Shown here piece by piece: positions 17,636 through 25,761 of a stretch of 64,000 nt of DNA. The first letter of the stretch is position 1. Every line of letters starts with the position of its first letter. Origin of the DNA: Ancylomarina sp. 16SWW S1-10-2 (GTDB taxonomy: Bacteria > Bacteroidota > Bacteroidia > Bacteroidales > Marinifilaceae); NCBI RefSeq assembly GCF_009669305.1, contig NZ_SADB01000008.1, forward strand, positions 1 through 64,000, written 5' to 3'. The notes below the pieces were generated by a model. That model was given only the letters and a program-made list of their open reading frames with translations, made no database searches and was not told the origin of the DNA. A program made the position numbers and the translations under genes.

Positions 17636-18139
17636 AGTCTATTCATAATAATTTCTAGAATACATCAATCTCTATCTGTTAAGATCAAATTGATAGAGGT
17701 CGGTAGTTCGGAACATATAAATTTGAATTGAAATTTTTTGTTAGAATACACCATTCTTTTTACAATATTATTAAATATACTTTGTTCGTTTTTTGTAAAT
17801 GATCCAATCGGTAAGCTGTATAAGCTATGAGTTGTTTTGATTATTTTCTAAAGGATATTTAATGCAGTTGGTGTATTCCCGCATAAATATTTTGATCTGT
17901 CGTCCCTCTGGAACTTTTTTTTTGTATTTTAATTCTATTACCATACTTTCAGCTCTCTGCGCTTTTCTTTAAAATTGTTTAGGGTTATCTCCTCTCTTTT
18001 AGTTCCGTTAGGAACGTTAGTATGGTAGTTTGTTTATTTCATATTTTTTTAGATCTCCTTAGGAGTGACACCCCTGATTCATAGGTTTATTTCTGCTTGA
18101 TTTATTTACATGCACCTTATGTATAAACAAGGGGGTAGT
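17636..18139. other. Intergenic region with small hairpins
   Basis: No gene is seen here. Two short hairpins stand out, GTTCC-GTTA-GGAAC at 18002-18015 and CTCC-TTA-GGAG at 18055-18065. They recall short palindromic repeats near mobile-element remnants, and an IS relic lies directly downstream. Their function is unknown. Confidence 0.4.
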
Positions 18140-18446
18140 TTTTTCAGTACACTATAGCAAACTAGCAGATAGGCTTTTAGTGCTAGTTGTCATTTCAAAA
18201 CGAATAAAAAAAGTTTTCCGAATGCCAAATTTCACTTTATGAAACAGTATTAGCAGTCGTTTCAGTGTGACTACATCTATTGCACGTTCTCGAAAAATCT
18301 TTACGAATTTAACGGCTTATATATTTAGGCTTAACACACTTGAATCCTTGATTCCACTTGATTTTTGCTAGATATTCTTTACAGTTTTCATCTGTTTTGA
18401 AGCGTTCAGCAAACTCGAGGAGGTTTTGACCTTTGAGAATTCCCAT
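18140..18446 (-). pseudogene. Decayed IS1595-family transposase, N-terminal part
   Basis: On the minus strand from 18446 a frame reads MGILKGQNLLEFAERFKTDE then NCKEYLAKIKWNQGFKCVK, which is the N-terminal zinc-ribbon region of IS1595/ISXO2-type transposases. It stops at 18309. Homology continues in shifted frames: CNRCSHTETTANT, then FHKVKFGIRKTFFIRFEM and TTSTKSLSASL, both standard IS1595 segments. So at least two frameshifts and several stops have destroyed it, and the catalytic DDE part is missing. The family assignment rests on motif memory, not a search. Confidence 0.75.
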
Positions 18447-18469
18447 AAATCATCTCGTAAGTTGAACTG

Positions 18470-18537
18470 AATCCTTAATTTGTATACAACAATCTGTAAT
18501 TGATATACATCTGCGAATCTGTTCTAAAGTAGTTTTG
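18470..18537 (+). promoter_or_regulatory. Regulon promoter 1: paired operator plus -7 box
   Basis: Operator copies AATCCTTAATTTGTATAC (18470-18487) and AATCTGTAATTGATATAC (18491-18508) are 21 nt apart. The -7 box TAGTTTTG (18530-18537) starts exactly 39 nt after the start of the second copy. The same geometry is found at the other promoters of this region. The downstream operon starts at 18568. The direct repeat spacing of two helical turns and overlap with the -33 region suggest an AraC-type activator. Confidence 0.7.
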
Positions 18538-18567
18538 TATCAGTAAAAATCATAAACACATATACAA

Positions 18568-19383
18568 ATGAAGAAGACAATATTAATTACAGGAGCAAGT
18601 AGCGGAATTGGTAAAGAAACAGCAAAGTATTTTCATGAAAAAGGATGGAATGTAATTGCCACCATGCGTACTCCTGAAAAAGAAGATGAGTTAACTAAGC
18701 TTGATAATGTATTGGTAAGCAAATTGGATGTAACGGATTTGGAATCGATAAATAATGCAATAAGTGGCGGTATTGAAAAGTTTGGAAAAATAGATGCCTT
18801 GGTAAATAATGCGGGTTATGCTGCTTATGGTCCGTTGGAAGCATTTCCGAGAGAGAAAATTATTCGTCAATTCAATACAAATGTAATAGGTGTACTTGAT
18901 GTTACTCGTGCGATACTACCTCATTTTAGAGCAAACAAAGATGGTGTTATTGTTAATATATCGTCGATGGGTGGAAAAATGACTTTTCCATTGGGATCCT
19001 TATATCACGGTACAAAATTCGCAATTGAAGGCATTTCAGAATCCTTACATTTTGAACTGGAACCAATCGGCATTAAGGTGAAAATTGTTGAGCCAGGTGT
19101 TATCGCAACCGACTTTGGAGGACGTTCATTCGATTTTAATAACGACCCAAGTATGGAAGAATACCAAGGAACGGTTGATAAATTAATAAAGTTTCAGGAG
19201 CATTTTCTCGACGCAGCGTCGGAACCAATAGTTGTTGCCGAACAAATATATGCGGCAACTACTGATGGAACTAACAAAATAAGATACGAAGCGGGACAAG
19301 ATGCTGTAGAGCTTCTTGATAATCGTAAAAAATTAGATGATGAAACTTTTATCGGTGGAATCAAACAACAGTTTGGATTTTAA
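18568..19383 (+). CDS. Short-chain dehydrogenase/reductase
   Basis: A 271-residue classical-type SDR oxidoreductase, cytosolic. The Rossmann glycine motif is TGASSGIGKETAKYF (residues about 7-21), the NNAG motif is LVNNAGYAAYGPLEAF, the catalytic Ser lies in VIVNISSMGG and the active pair is YHGTKFAIEG (Y-x3-K). The segment after the glycine motif has basic residues (MRTPEKE), which favours NADP(H). The substrate is unknown. It is followed after 11 nt by an old-yellow-enzyme-like gene, so the two are one operon driven by the operator-bearing promoter just upstream. Confidence 0.9.
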   Translation: MKKTILITGASSGIGKETAKYFHEKGWNVIATMRTPEKEDELTKLDNVLVSKLDVTDLESINNAISGGIEKFGKIDALVNNAGYAAYGPLEAFPREKIIRQFNTNVIGVLDVTRAILPHFRANKDGVIVNISSMGGKMTFPLGSLYHGTKFAIEGISESLHFELEPIGIKVKIVEPGVIATDFGGRSFDFNNDPSMEEYQGTVDKLIKFQEHFLDAASEPIVVAEQIYAATTDGTNKIRYEAGQDAVELLDNRKKLDDETFIGGIKQQFGF

Positions 19384-19394
19384 AAAACAGAATT

Positions 19395-20522
19395 ATGACT
19401 ATAAAACAAGCATTTGAAACTGCAGTAATAGGTGGAATAGAAGTGAAAAACAGAATCGTCCGTTCTGCTACAAACGAAGGATTAGCTAAAGAAGGAAAAA
19501 CGAGTCCAAAATTATACGAGATGTATGAAGACCTTGCAAAAGGTGGAGTCGGGCTAATTAATATGGGCTATTTTGTATTCTCAAAATCAGATCATTACTC
19601 CGAGAGTGTAGTTCAACTAAATAAAGAGGCTATTCCAGGACTGAAAAAAATAACTGATAATGTTCATCAATACAATACAAAAATAATAGCTCAACTAAAT
19701 CACACTGGCACGTTACAGTTTGCTCCTGTTGAGGGAGCCGTTTTTGGTCCATCGGAATATACCGACCCTAATTCGGGTGTTCAGGCAACGGCTTTTACTA
19801 CAAAACAAATACAAGACCTTATTCTTGAATTTTCAGAAGCGGCTTTGGTTGCTAAAACTGCCGGTTTCGATGGGGTTCAAATTCACGGAGCGCATGGTTA
19901 TTTGTTAAATAGTTTTTTAAATCCGGACTTCAATAAAAGAACCGATGAATATGGTGGTGATTTTAAGAAGAATATGCAAATCGTACTTGATATTTTGAAT
20001 GAGATCAAAACGACATGTGGTAGCGATTTTCCGGTTTGGATTAAATTAAGCAGTTCAGATTTTTATGCGGATAACCAAGGTGTAACCGAAGAGATTTTTC
20101 TAGCAGTAGCCGAAGAGTTGTCGAAGCAAGGGATAGATGCTATTGAAGTGAGCGGAGGTTCCATGTCGGGACACTATAGTATATGTCGCGCGAAGAAGCA
20201 CTCGGCCTACCATTTGGATTCAGCAAAAAAGTTAGGCGAAAAAATAGACGCGTCGGTAATACTTGTCGGTGGAATCAGAGAAATAGATGTCGTTGACTCA
20301 ATATTGGCTGAAACAAAAATTGATGCTGTATCCTTATCGAGAGCTTTGGTACGCGAACCTAATTTGGTTCAAAGATGGCAAAGCGGAGACCGCTCTCCAG
20401 CAAAATGTGTGGCATGCAATGGTTGTTTTAACTTTAATGGAGTGCAGTGCTTTTTTACGCTAAGTGAAGAAGAAAAAGAAGCACAAAGACCTATAATGAA
20501 AATGATGCAATCGAAGAATTAA
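19395..20522 (+). CDS. Old-yellow-enzyme-like NADH:flavin oxidoreductase with C-terminal Cys cluster
   Basis: A 375-residue FMN TIM-barrel of the OYE family, which reduces activated C=C bonds such as those of enones. Family motifs are AVIGGIEVKNRIVRSATNEG at the start, KIIAQLNHTG, and the active-site and FMN segment VQIHGAHGYLLNSFL with NPDFNKRTDEYGGDF. The last 35 residues carry a cysteine set C-x2-C-x2-C-x7-C (KCVACNGCFNFNGVQCFF). That resembles the 4Fe-4S site of the dienoyl-CoA reductase branch, but the FAD/NAD domains that follow it there are absent. Electrons may therefore come from a separate carrier. A paralogue with the same cluster is at 31393. Confidence 0.9.
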   Translation: MTIKQAFETAVIGGIEVKNRIVRSATNEGLAKEGKTSPKLYEMYEDLAKGGVGLINMGYFVFSKSDHYSESVVQLNKEAIPGLKKITDNVHQYNTKIIAQLNHTGTLQFAPVEGAVFGPSEYTDPNSGVQATAFTTKQIQDLILEFSEAALVAKTAGFDGVQIHGAHGYLLNSFLNPDFNKRTDEYGGDFKKNMQIVLDILNEIKTTCGSDFPVWIKLSSSDFYADNQGVTEEIFLAVAEELSKQGIDAIEVSGGSMSGHYSICRAKKHSAYHLDSAKKLGEKIDASVILVGGIREIDVVDSILAETKIDAVSLSRALVREPNLVQRWQSGDRSPAKCVACNGCFNFNGVQCFFTLSEEEKEAQRPIMKMMQSKN

Positions 20523-20566
20523 CTGGCACTTGGAATTTAGAGGGAAAGTTGAGAATAGAATTACCC

Positions 20567-20634
20567 AATCAGCAATTAGTATACAAAACACCGTAATAAG
20601 TATAAACAGAAGTTCTCAACTACCTCTACATTTG
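20567..20634 (+). promoter_or_regulatory. Regulon promoter 2: paired operator plus -7 box
   Basis: AATCAGCAATTAGTATAC (20567-20584) and the weaker ACACCGTAATAAGTATAA (20588-20605) are 21 nt apart. The -7 box TACATTTG (20627-20634) begins 39 nt after the start of the second copy. The hydrolase gene starts at 20670. Confidence 0.7.
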
Positions 20635-20669
20635 TATCATACAATTTTAGAATATTAAAAGAAAAAATC

Positions 20670-21692
20670 ATGAAGAATATAATTTTAACTGAAATGAACA
20701 GAGTAGCAAAAATATTGGTATCTGCTCTTGTTTTTATTGGGTTAACAGGAACTGCGGTTTATGCACAAACAGCTGACCCAGTAATCTTTAACAAAGATGC
20801 CAACAACAAAAAACAACGTCCATTTATTGTCGACAAAAAAGAGTATCCATTCAAAAGTAATTGGTTCGAAAAAGATGGTATTTCAATGCATTACATTGAT
20901 GAAGGAGAAGGGATTCCGATTGTATTAACACATGGAAATCCTGACTGGTCGTTTCTAAACCGAAACATCATTAAACAGTTATCGGGCGAAGCACGTGTGA
21001 TTGCTTATGATTTACCTGGATTTGGTTTTTCAGATACACCACAAAATTTTGATTATACACCACAAGAATATGTTGAATGGATAAGCGCTCTGCTATTTGA
21101 GCACTTGAAACTGGACAAATTTATTATCGTAGTTCAAGATTGGGGAGGTCCAACAGGTTTATCTGTTGCCACAAGCAATCCCGATCATATTTTAGGTTTG
21201 GTAATTAGTAATACTTGGGCTTGGAAAGCGGAAGGTAAAATGGTAGAATTCTCAATGCAGATGAGAACACCTGAAATGGAACAAAAAGTTATCGATGAAA
21301 ACTTTTTTGCAACAGCACTTATGCAAAGTTCAATCAACGAAAAATCGCGTAACAATAAAGCTATTACCGATGCTTATGCAATGCCTTTCCCAACAAAAGA
21401 ATCTCGAAGAGCAACTGCCGCTTTTCCTCAACAGATTACCTTGGCTGAACCTTGGTTAGAAAAATTAGAAGGAAAATTAAGTACACTTAAAGATAAACCT
21501 GTAGAACTTATTTTCGGGTTAAAAGATGATGTTGTTGCTTCACAGCACATTCAAGACAAATGGCGCACCTATTTCCCTAAAGCTCCAGTGCAATTATTAC
21601 CAGATGCTGGTCATTTTACACAAGAAGATAGTCCAGAGAGTTTTGTATTTTCGCTTCGTAGAATGATGAAGAAAATAAAATCAGGAGAGTAA
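20670..21692 (+). CDS. Alpha/beta hydrolase, haloalkane dehalogenase-like, exported
   Basis: A 340-residue alpha/beta-hydrolase with a signal peptide (to about residue 33, AVYAQTADP), so probably periplasmic. After HYIDEGEGIPIVLTHGNPDW, where the HGNP oxyanion motif lies, comes the nucleophile elbow VVQDWGGPTGLSVA with Asp in place of Ser. The catalytic His is in LPDAGHFTQED and a likely acid is in FGLKDDVVAS. Asp nucleophile plus the following Trp and the Asn of HGNP match haloalkane dehalogenases, but activity on halogenated substrates is inference. It is transcribed from its own operator-bearing promoter and is followed by a small membrane protein. A cytosolic relative lies at 33347. Confidence 0.85.
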   Translation: MKNIILTEMNRVAKILVSALVFIGLTGTAVYAQTADPVIFNKDANNKKQRPFIVDKKEYPFKSNWFEKDGISMHYIDEGEGIPIVLTHGNPDWSFLNRNIIKQLSGEARVIAYDLPGFGFSDTPQNFDYTPQEYVEWISALLFEHLKLDKFIIVVQDWGGPTGLSVATSNPDHILGLVISNTWAWKAEGKMVEFSMQMRTPEMEQKVIDENFFATALMQSSINEKSRNNKAITDAYAMPFPTKESRRATAAFPQQITLAEPWLEKLEGKLSTLKDKPVELIFGLKDDVVASQHIQDKWRTYFPKAPVQLLPDAGHFTQEDSPESFVFSLRRMMKKIKSGE

Positions 21693-21727
21693 ATTAATTT
21701 ATTGACTAACAAAAAAAATACTGTGCT

Positions 21728-22123
21728 ATGCAAAAATTATCAAACATCTTTCGAAAGATAGTTCTAATAACAGGTATTCTAAATTTTCCTATCGGATTAA
21801 TGATGATAGTACCTGCTTTCATTAACCCAAATCCTGAAACACTTATCACAACTGTAGTTGTTGGTGCTTTTATAATGTTTGCGGGTGCAACACTTGTTTG
21901 GTCTTCTCGCGATTTGCAAACACGAGCTTCAATTGTGGTATGGAATGGATTGGTAAGAGCCATTGGTGTATTAACTGTTATCTACACAACAACTATTGGC
22001 AATGTTCCTATGGAGCAAATCGTAATTACAGGATTGGATTTAATGCTGGCTCTTATTTATACAATTGGGAGCGTTAAAGTTACGGGAATCTCATTCGGAA
22101 AATTGTTATCGGGAAAAAGTTGA
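21728..22123 (+). CDS. Small four-helix membrane protein of unknown function
   Basis: A 131-residue protein with four predicted transmembrane helices (about 8-30, 36-58, 70-90 and 97-118), beginning MQKLSNIFRKIVLITGILNF. It carries no catalytic motif I can name. It follows the exported hydrolase by 35 nt on the same strand, so the two are likely co-transcribed. Proteins like this are usually listed as hypothetical; function unknown. Confidence 0.7.
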   Translation: MQKLSNIFRKIVLITGILNFPIGLMMIVPAFINPNPETLITTVVVGAFIMFAGATLVWSSRDLQTRASIVVWNGLVRAIGVLTVIYTTTIGNVPMEQIVITGLDLMLALIYTIGSVKVTGISFGKLLSGKS

Positions 22124-22143
22124 GTGCAGAATAATAAAGAACA

Positions 22144-22190
22144 AGTCTGAAATTAGTATAAATAGAAGTACTCAAGTGCATCTATTTATA
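22144..22190 (+). promoter_or_regulatory. Regulon promoter 3: single operator plus weak -7 box
   Basis: AGTCTGAAATTAGTATAA (22144-22161) is followed 39 nt from its start by TATTTATA (22183-22190), a weak -7 box. A perfect 12-bp inverted repeat AGTATAAATAGA / TCTATTTATACT (22155-22166, 22181-22192) overlaps both elements. The stretch resembles the sequence around promoter 2 base by base. The gene starts at 22217. Confidence 0.5.
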
Positions 22191-22216
22191 CTATATATTT
22201 TAAAAAATGAAAAGAT

Positions 22217-22954
22217 ATGAATAATATAGAAGGAAAAGTAGTCGTAATTACCGGAGCAAGTAGTGGTTTAGGAGAAGCAACTGCTCGTTATTTGGCAGAA
22301 AAAGGAGCAAAAGTGGTTTTAGGTGCTCGTAGATTAGAAAAATTAGAAATTATTGCTGCTGATATCAAAAGAAATGGTGGAGCAATAGAAATACTAAAAA
22401 CGGATGTTACCAATGCTAATGATGTAAAAGCTTTAGTAAAAAAAGCGATTGACAGCTTTGATAAAATAGATGTTCTTGTAAATAATGCTGGTATTATGCC
22501 TCTAGCACCACTCAGCGCTTTAAAAGTAGACGAATGGGATAGAATGATTGATGTAAACATAAAAGGTGTTTTATACGGAATTGCAGCAGCTTTACCAGAG
22601 TTTCAAAAACAAAAGTCGGGTCATTTTATCAACTTAGCATCTGTTGCTGGATTAAAGGTGAGTCCTGGTGGAGCCGTTTATAGCGGAACTAAATTTGCAG
22701 TTAGAGCCATAAGTGAAGGGTTACGTCAAGAAGTTGGTAAAGACATCAGAACCACTATACTTTCACCCGGTTTAATTGATTCTGAATTACAATTAGGAAG
22801 CTCTGACGAAGCAACCTCTCAATTTGTACAACAGGTTTATAAAGATGCAATTCCAGCTATTTCTATAGCAAAAGCTGTAGCCTATGCTATCGAACAACCT
22901 GACGATGTAGATATTAATGAGCTTGTAATTCGTCCTACTGTTCAGGAATTCTAA
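22217..22954 (+). CDS. Short-chain dehydrogenase (copy A of a near-identical pair)
   Basis: A 245-residue NADP(H)-type classical SDR: glycine motif TGASSGLGEATARYLAEKGA, basic NADP selector GARRLEKLE, NNAG motif LVNNAGIMPLAPL, and catalytic residues S and Y-x3-K in INLASVAGLK and YSGTKFAVRA. The length and motifs match the YdfG/clavaldehyde-dehydrogenase-like group of Bacteroidota SDRs. It is almost identical in protein to the gene at 32552. At DNA level the first 620 or so bases differ at about 18 positions while the last 130 differ at over 20, nearly all synonymous, so a gene-conversion tract seems to end near 22835. A decayed gene begins right after the stop codon. Confidence 0.92.
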   Translation: MNNIEGKVVVITGASSGLGEATARYLAEKGAKVVLGARRLEKLEIIAADIKRNGGAIEILKTDVTNANDVKALVKKAIDSFDKIDVLVNNAGIMPLAPLSALKVDEWDRMIDVNIKGVLYGIAAALPEFQKQKSGHFINLASVAGLKVSPGGAVYSGTKFAVRAISEGLRQEVGKDIRTTILSPGLIDSELQLGSSDEATSQFVQQVYKDAIPAISIAKAVAYAIEQPDDVDINELVIRPTVQEF

Positions 22955-22958
22955 ATAA

Positions 22959-23167
22959 TACTATTCTAAGACCGTGCAAATTAATTCCAGAAAAAGGTAT
23001 AAGAACAATTAAAACGGAAAGACCAAAAAATCCTTATAATGCGACTATATCAAGGGAAGATGTAACTAATAATATTACATGTTATCATTACAAATGAGAA
23101 AGATAAACTATACGAACTTTATAGTGGAAATGAATCTATTGAATCTGCATTAAAAAATGAAGTCTGA
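22959..23167 (+). pseudogene. C-terminal remnant of an NmrA-like NAD(P)-binding gene
   Basis: Directly after the SDR stop codon the sequence encodes TILRPCKLIPEKG then IRTIKTERP and ATISREDV, aligning with TILRPGSLINDNG, LIRTSRP and IPREDV of the intact gene at 30545-31195. A frameshift follows; the other frame continues KDKLYELYSGNESIESALKN, matching KGKVVEFFSGNESIDTVFD. The N-terminal two thirds are gone. The relic shows that the two redox clusters once shared this gene as well. Confidence 0.85.
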
Positions 23168-23243
23168 AAAGTTTCTTTGAATATGAGTTGAGATTGGAAA
23201 AATTAGTGAAAGCTAATGGTTTTGAAAAGTAAAGGATATTAAA

Positions 23244-23687
23244 ATGAAACACACAGTAGAACAAAGAATAAAAAGATTAGAAGATTTAGAAGAGATCAGA
23301 ACGCTTCAGGCTATTTACGGCCATACTGTCGATAAGGGCTGGGCTGGCAAAGAAATAGATATGGAAAAACTGGCCGAAATATTTACTGAAAATGCCACTT
23401 GGGAATGCCCTGACTATAAAATATCGGCAAAGGGTCTTCAGGAAATTGTTGAAACCTTCAAGGCAATGGATGCCGAGCATAAGTTTTTCTTGCACAGTTT
23501 CACCAATCCGATCATTGATATTGAAGGGGATAAAGCAAAGGCAAAATGGATCCTTTTTTCTCCCATTATGCCTGAGAATCGTGTAAATTGCTTGCTTGCA
23601 AGTTACGATAACGATTATGTACGGACATCGAAGGGATGGCGGCTTCAGGCACTTCGACTTCATATTGCCAATTTTCTGGGTGAGTAA
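23244..23687 (+). CDS. SnoaL-like (NTF2 fold) protein
   Basis: A 147-residue protein of the NTF2-like superfamily, closest by eye to SnoaL_4. The N-terminal helix RIKRLEDLEEIRTLQAIYGH is typical of the group, followed by LAEIFTENATWECPDY, FFLHSFTNPIIDIEGDKAKA and a C-terminal strand GWRLQALRL. Members act as small cyclases, isomerases or ligand binders, so no reaction can be assigned. It lies between the SDR with its relic and the AraC regulator. An 80-nt gap to the regulator allows co-transcription. Confidence 0.8.
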   Translation: MKHTVEQRIKRLEDLEEIRTLQAIYGHTVDKGWAGKEIDMEKLAEIFTENATWECPDYKISAKGLQEIVETFKAMDAEHKFFLHSFTNPIIDIEGDKAKAKWILFSPIMPENRVNCLLASYDNDYVRTSKGWRLQALRLHIANFLGE

Positions 23688-23766
23688 AGCGCTTTGGTAA
23701 AATGGTTTTAGAACACTTAAATTCAGAGAACTATTTGCTGAGTTTAAAAGATAATATCCTGAAATA

Positions 23767-24672
23767 ATGAAAGATATACATAGATTAGAAACGATAAGCC
23801 AGGTTTGTGATTTTTTTAATATAGAAAAGCCCAAGCATCCTTTGGTAACTGTAATTCCACATGGTGTAACCATGAATGAGAGTTTTAGTGGTAAGACTGT
23901 AGTTACAGATTTGTATCAGGTAATTTTAAAACCTAATGTTGATGGTTCCTTTTCTTATGGAAGAAATACATACGATTTTCAGGAAGGAACTCTTGTGTTT
24001 ATTAAACCCGGACAGGTGATTACCATACCTCACTGGAATGATAATAAAGCAGAAGGTGGTTGGGTGTTATTATTTCATCCCGATTTGATTCGAAAATCAG
24101 AATTAGGCAAACATATCGATGATTATTCTTTTTTTTCTTATGATTCGCACGAAGCACTTCATTTATCGGATGAAGAGAAAAAGGAACTTTCCGAAATAAC
24201 TGAGAAAATTAAAAAGGAATACAGCCAGAATATTGATAAACATAGCCAAAAACTAATTATCTCAAACATTGAACTGATACTAGATTATAGTACACGATTC
24301 TACGATCGTCAGTTTTATACCCGAACCAATCTTAACAAAGATATAGTGAGTCGTTTTGAGCAATTATTGAAAGATTATTACAATTCAGACAAGCAGCTTG
24401 TTAGTGGACTTCCCACAGTAAATTACTGTGGAACTGAGCTCCATATGTCTTCCAACTATCTTGGCGACATGCTAAAAAAAGAGACAGGACGGAATGCCCT
24501 AGAGCATATTCATTTTTATGTGATTGAAAAAGCAAAAACTCAACTTTTGAGCTCTTCAGAGCCCGTTGGGCAAATAGGATACAGCCTTGGTTTTGAGTAT
24601 CCTCAGCATTTTAGTAAAATATTTAAGAAGAAAGTAGGCATGACTCCGGCAAAGTATCGAAGTATGAATTAA
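23767..24672 (+). CDS. AraC-family transcriptional regulator, first paralogue
   Basis: A 301-residue regulator with an N-terminal cupin-like sensing domain (about 25-190; TYDFQEGTLVFIKPGQVITI) and a C-terminal AraC helix-turn-helix pair (about 200-301; LGDMLKKETGRNALEHIHFY, then IGYSLGFEYPQHFSKIFKKK and VGMTPAKYR). It closes the first redox cluster and ends at a strong terminator. Its paralogue at 34354 closes the second cluster; both begin MKDIHRLETI and share many residues. Regulators of this type usually activate nearby oxidoreductase operons. The 21-nt direct-repeat operators found at seven promoters of this region are the natural candidates for their binding sites, which is inference from spacing and location. 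Confidence 0.92.
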   Translation: MKDIHRLETISQVCDFFNIEKPKHPLVTVIPHGVTMNESFSGKTVVTDLYQVILKPNVDGSFSYGRNTYDFQEGTLVFIKPGQVITIPHWNDNKAEGGWVLLFHPDLIRKSELGKHIDDYSFFSYDSHEALHLSDEEKKELSEITEKIKKEYSQNIDKHSQKLIISNIELILDYSTRFYDRQFYTRTNLNKDIVSRFEQLLKDYYNSDKQLVSGLPTVNYCGTELHMSSNYLGDMLKKETGRNALEHIHFYVIEKAKTQLLSSSEPVGQIGYSLGFEYPQHFSKIFKKKVGMTPAKYRSMN

Positions 24673-24700
24673 GAATTTATTCACAATATGTTACAATTAA

Positions 24701-24730
24701 GCTTCTCAAGACCGAGAGGCTTTTTTTATT
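24701..24730 (+). terminator. Intrinsic terminator after the first AraC gene
   Basis: GCTTCTC (24701-24707) pairs with GAGAGGC (24714-24720), one G-U pair, 6-nt loop, followed by seven U residues. It reaches into the end of the convergent TetR gene. Confidence 0.8.
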
Positions 24731-25322
24731 TATATGAATTAGAAAAATCACTTAATACAGTGATAAAGAAAGGACTTGATATTGCTACCATTTTGTCAGT
24801 ATCCCATGTTCTGCCAGTAGTCACCCATATATCATAAACTGTTTTGGTAATATGAGCACCTGCTTTAATCATTGATTTACCTTCAAATGAAGTAAGGATA
24901 ATATTTGCATTTGGATAGAACTTTTCCGTAAATATTTTGGCGGTCTCTTGAAATAGCTTTAACAGAACATCATCTAAATCAATGGATTTAAGCATTTTAT
25001 ATGTATCGTTTTGAGTATGCCAGTAATCAAAGACAATTCTTAGGAATTTATTAAACGAACTTTTAATGGATGAATTTATACTATAAAGTTTCTCAGTTTC
25101 TTCTTTTATATAAGTTAGATATTCTCTTTCATAATAATAGTATACCACATCTTGCAGCTGATAAAAATGAGTATAAAATGTTTGTCTAGCATAGCCAGCT
25201 TCTAGACATAGATCTTTTACCTTTATGGGTTTACCTGGATTTTTATAGATAAGTTCAAAAAAAGTATTAGCTATTGAATCTTTAGTACGACTAACCTGAT
25301 TATCATTATTTCTACTTGTCAT
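24726..25322 (-). CDS. TetR/AcrR-family transcriptional regulator
   Basis: A 198-residue regulator. The N-terminal helix-turn-helix is SIANTFFELIYKNPGKPIKV followed by KDLCLEAGYARQTFYTHFYQ, the standard TetR DNA-binding core. The C-terminal ligand domain is helical and poorly conserved. It is convergent with the AraC gene and divergent from the truncated TetR remnant and the SRPBCC gene downstream on the plus strand. It may repress that divergent unit or itself; no clear palindromic operator was seen. The start at 25322 gives the usual short charged N-terminal arm. Confidence 0.88.
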   Translation of the reverse strand: MTSRNNDNQVSRTKDSIANTFFELIYKNPGKPIKVKDLCLEAGYARQTFYTHFYQLQDVVYYYYEREYLTYIKEETEKLYSINSSIKSSFNKFLRIVFDYWHTQNDTYKMLKSIDLDDVLLKLFQETAKIFTEKFYPNANIILTSFEGKSMIKAGAHITKTVYDIWVTTGRTWDTDKMVAISSPFFITVLSDFSNSYK

Positions 25323-25482
25323 TTTCGCGATTTGTCCAGTTCTATACAGATTAAAAAAATGTCTATTGACCTAGTATTAGATTCAATATACATTTGCAAA
25401 TATATTAATTTAAGCGATGAAGCTTTTGTCTAGGGAAAAAAGCTTTTCATTCTTAAATATGTAATAATCATTTATATTTTAA

Positions 25483-25734
25483 CCTAAAACAAAATCTCCG
25501 GTAGTTGAAGCCCTTGACTTGGTTGTAACTAAACTACAAAAATCTATAAATGAAGGAGTAGAGTCAACAGTTTTTAGCGGTAAAATTGAATCTGAACTAT
25601 TGGCAAAAACCATTAATACCTACTGTTTTGGCTTATTGGTTGATTCTAGAATAAGATCTGAGGATTACGCTGATGTAGAGAATAAAAATGAAGTCAGACA
25701 AATTATATATCATATGCTTGGTTATCAACATTAA
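25483..25734 (+). pseudogene. C-terminal remnant of a TetR-like regulator
   Basis: The frame is open from 25483 (KTKSPVVEALDLVVTKLQKS) to the stop at 25734 but has no ATG; TTG at 25519 would be the first start-like codon. The segment LLAKTINTYCFGLLVDSRIR looks like the last helices of a TetR ligand domain, with no DNA-binding part. I read it as a 5'-truncated gene rather than a functional 71-residue protein. A TACATTTG box at 25388-25395 could still drive transcription through it into the SRPBCC gene 27 nt downstream. Confidence 0.6.
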
Positions 25735-25761
25735 TTAATAAACAATAATAAAATAAACATT

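Noticed and set aside
23286-23873. 195-codon minus-strand frame
   Set aside because: It is antisense to the SnoaL-like gene and the start of the AraC gene, both of which have clear family motifs.
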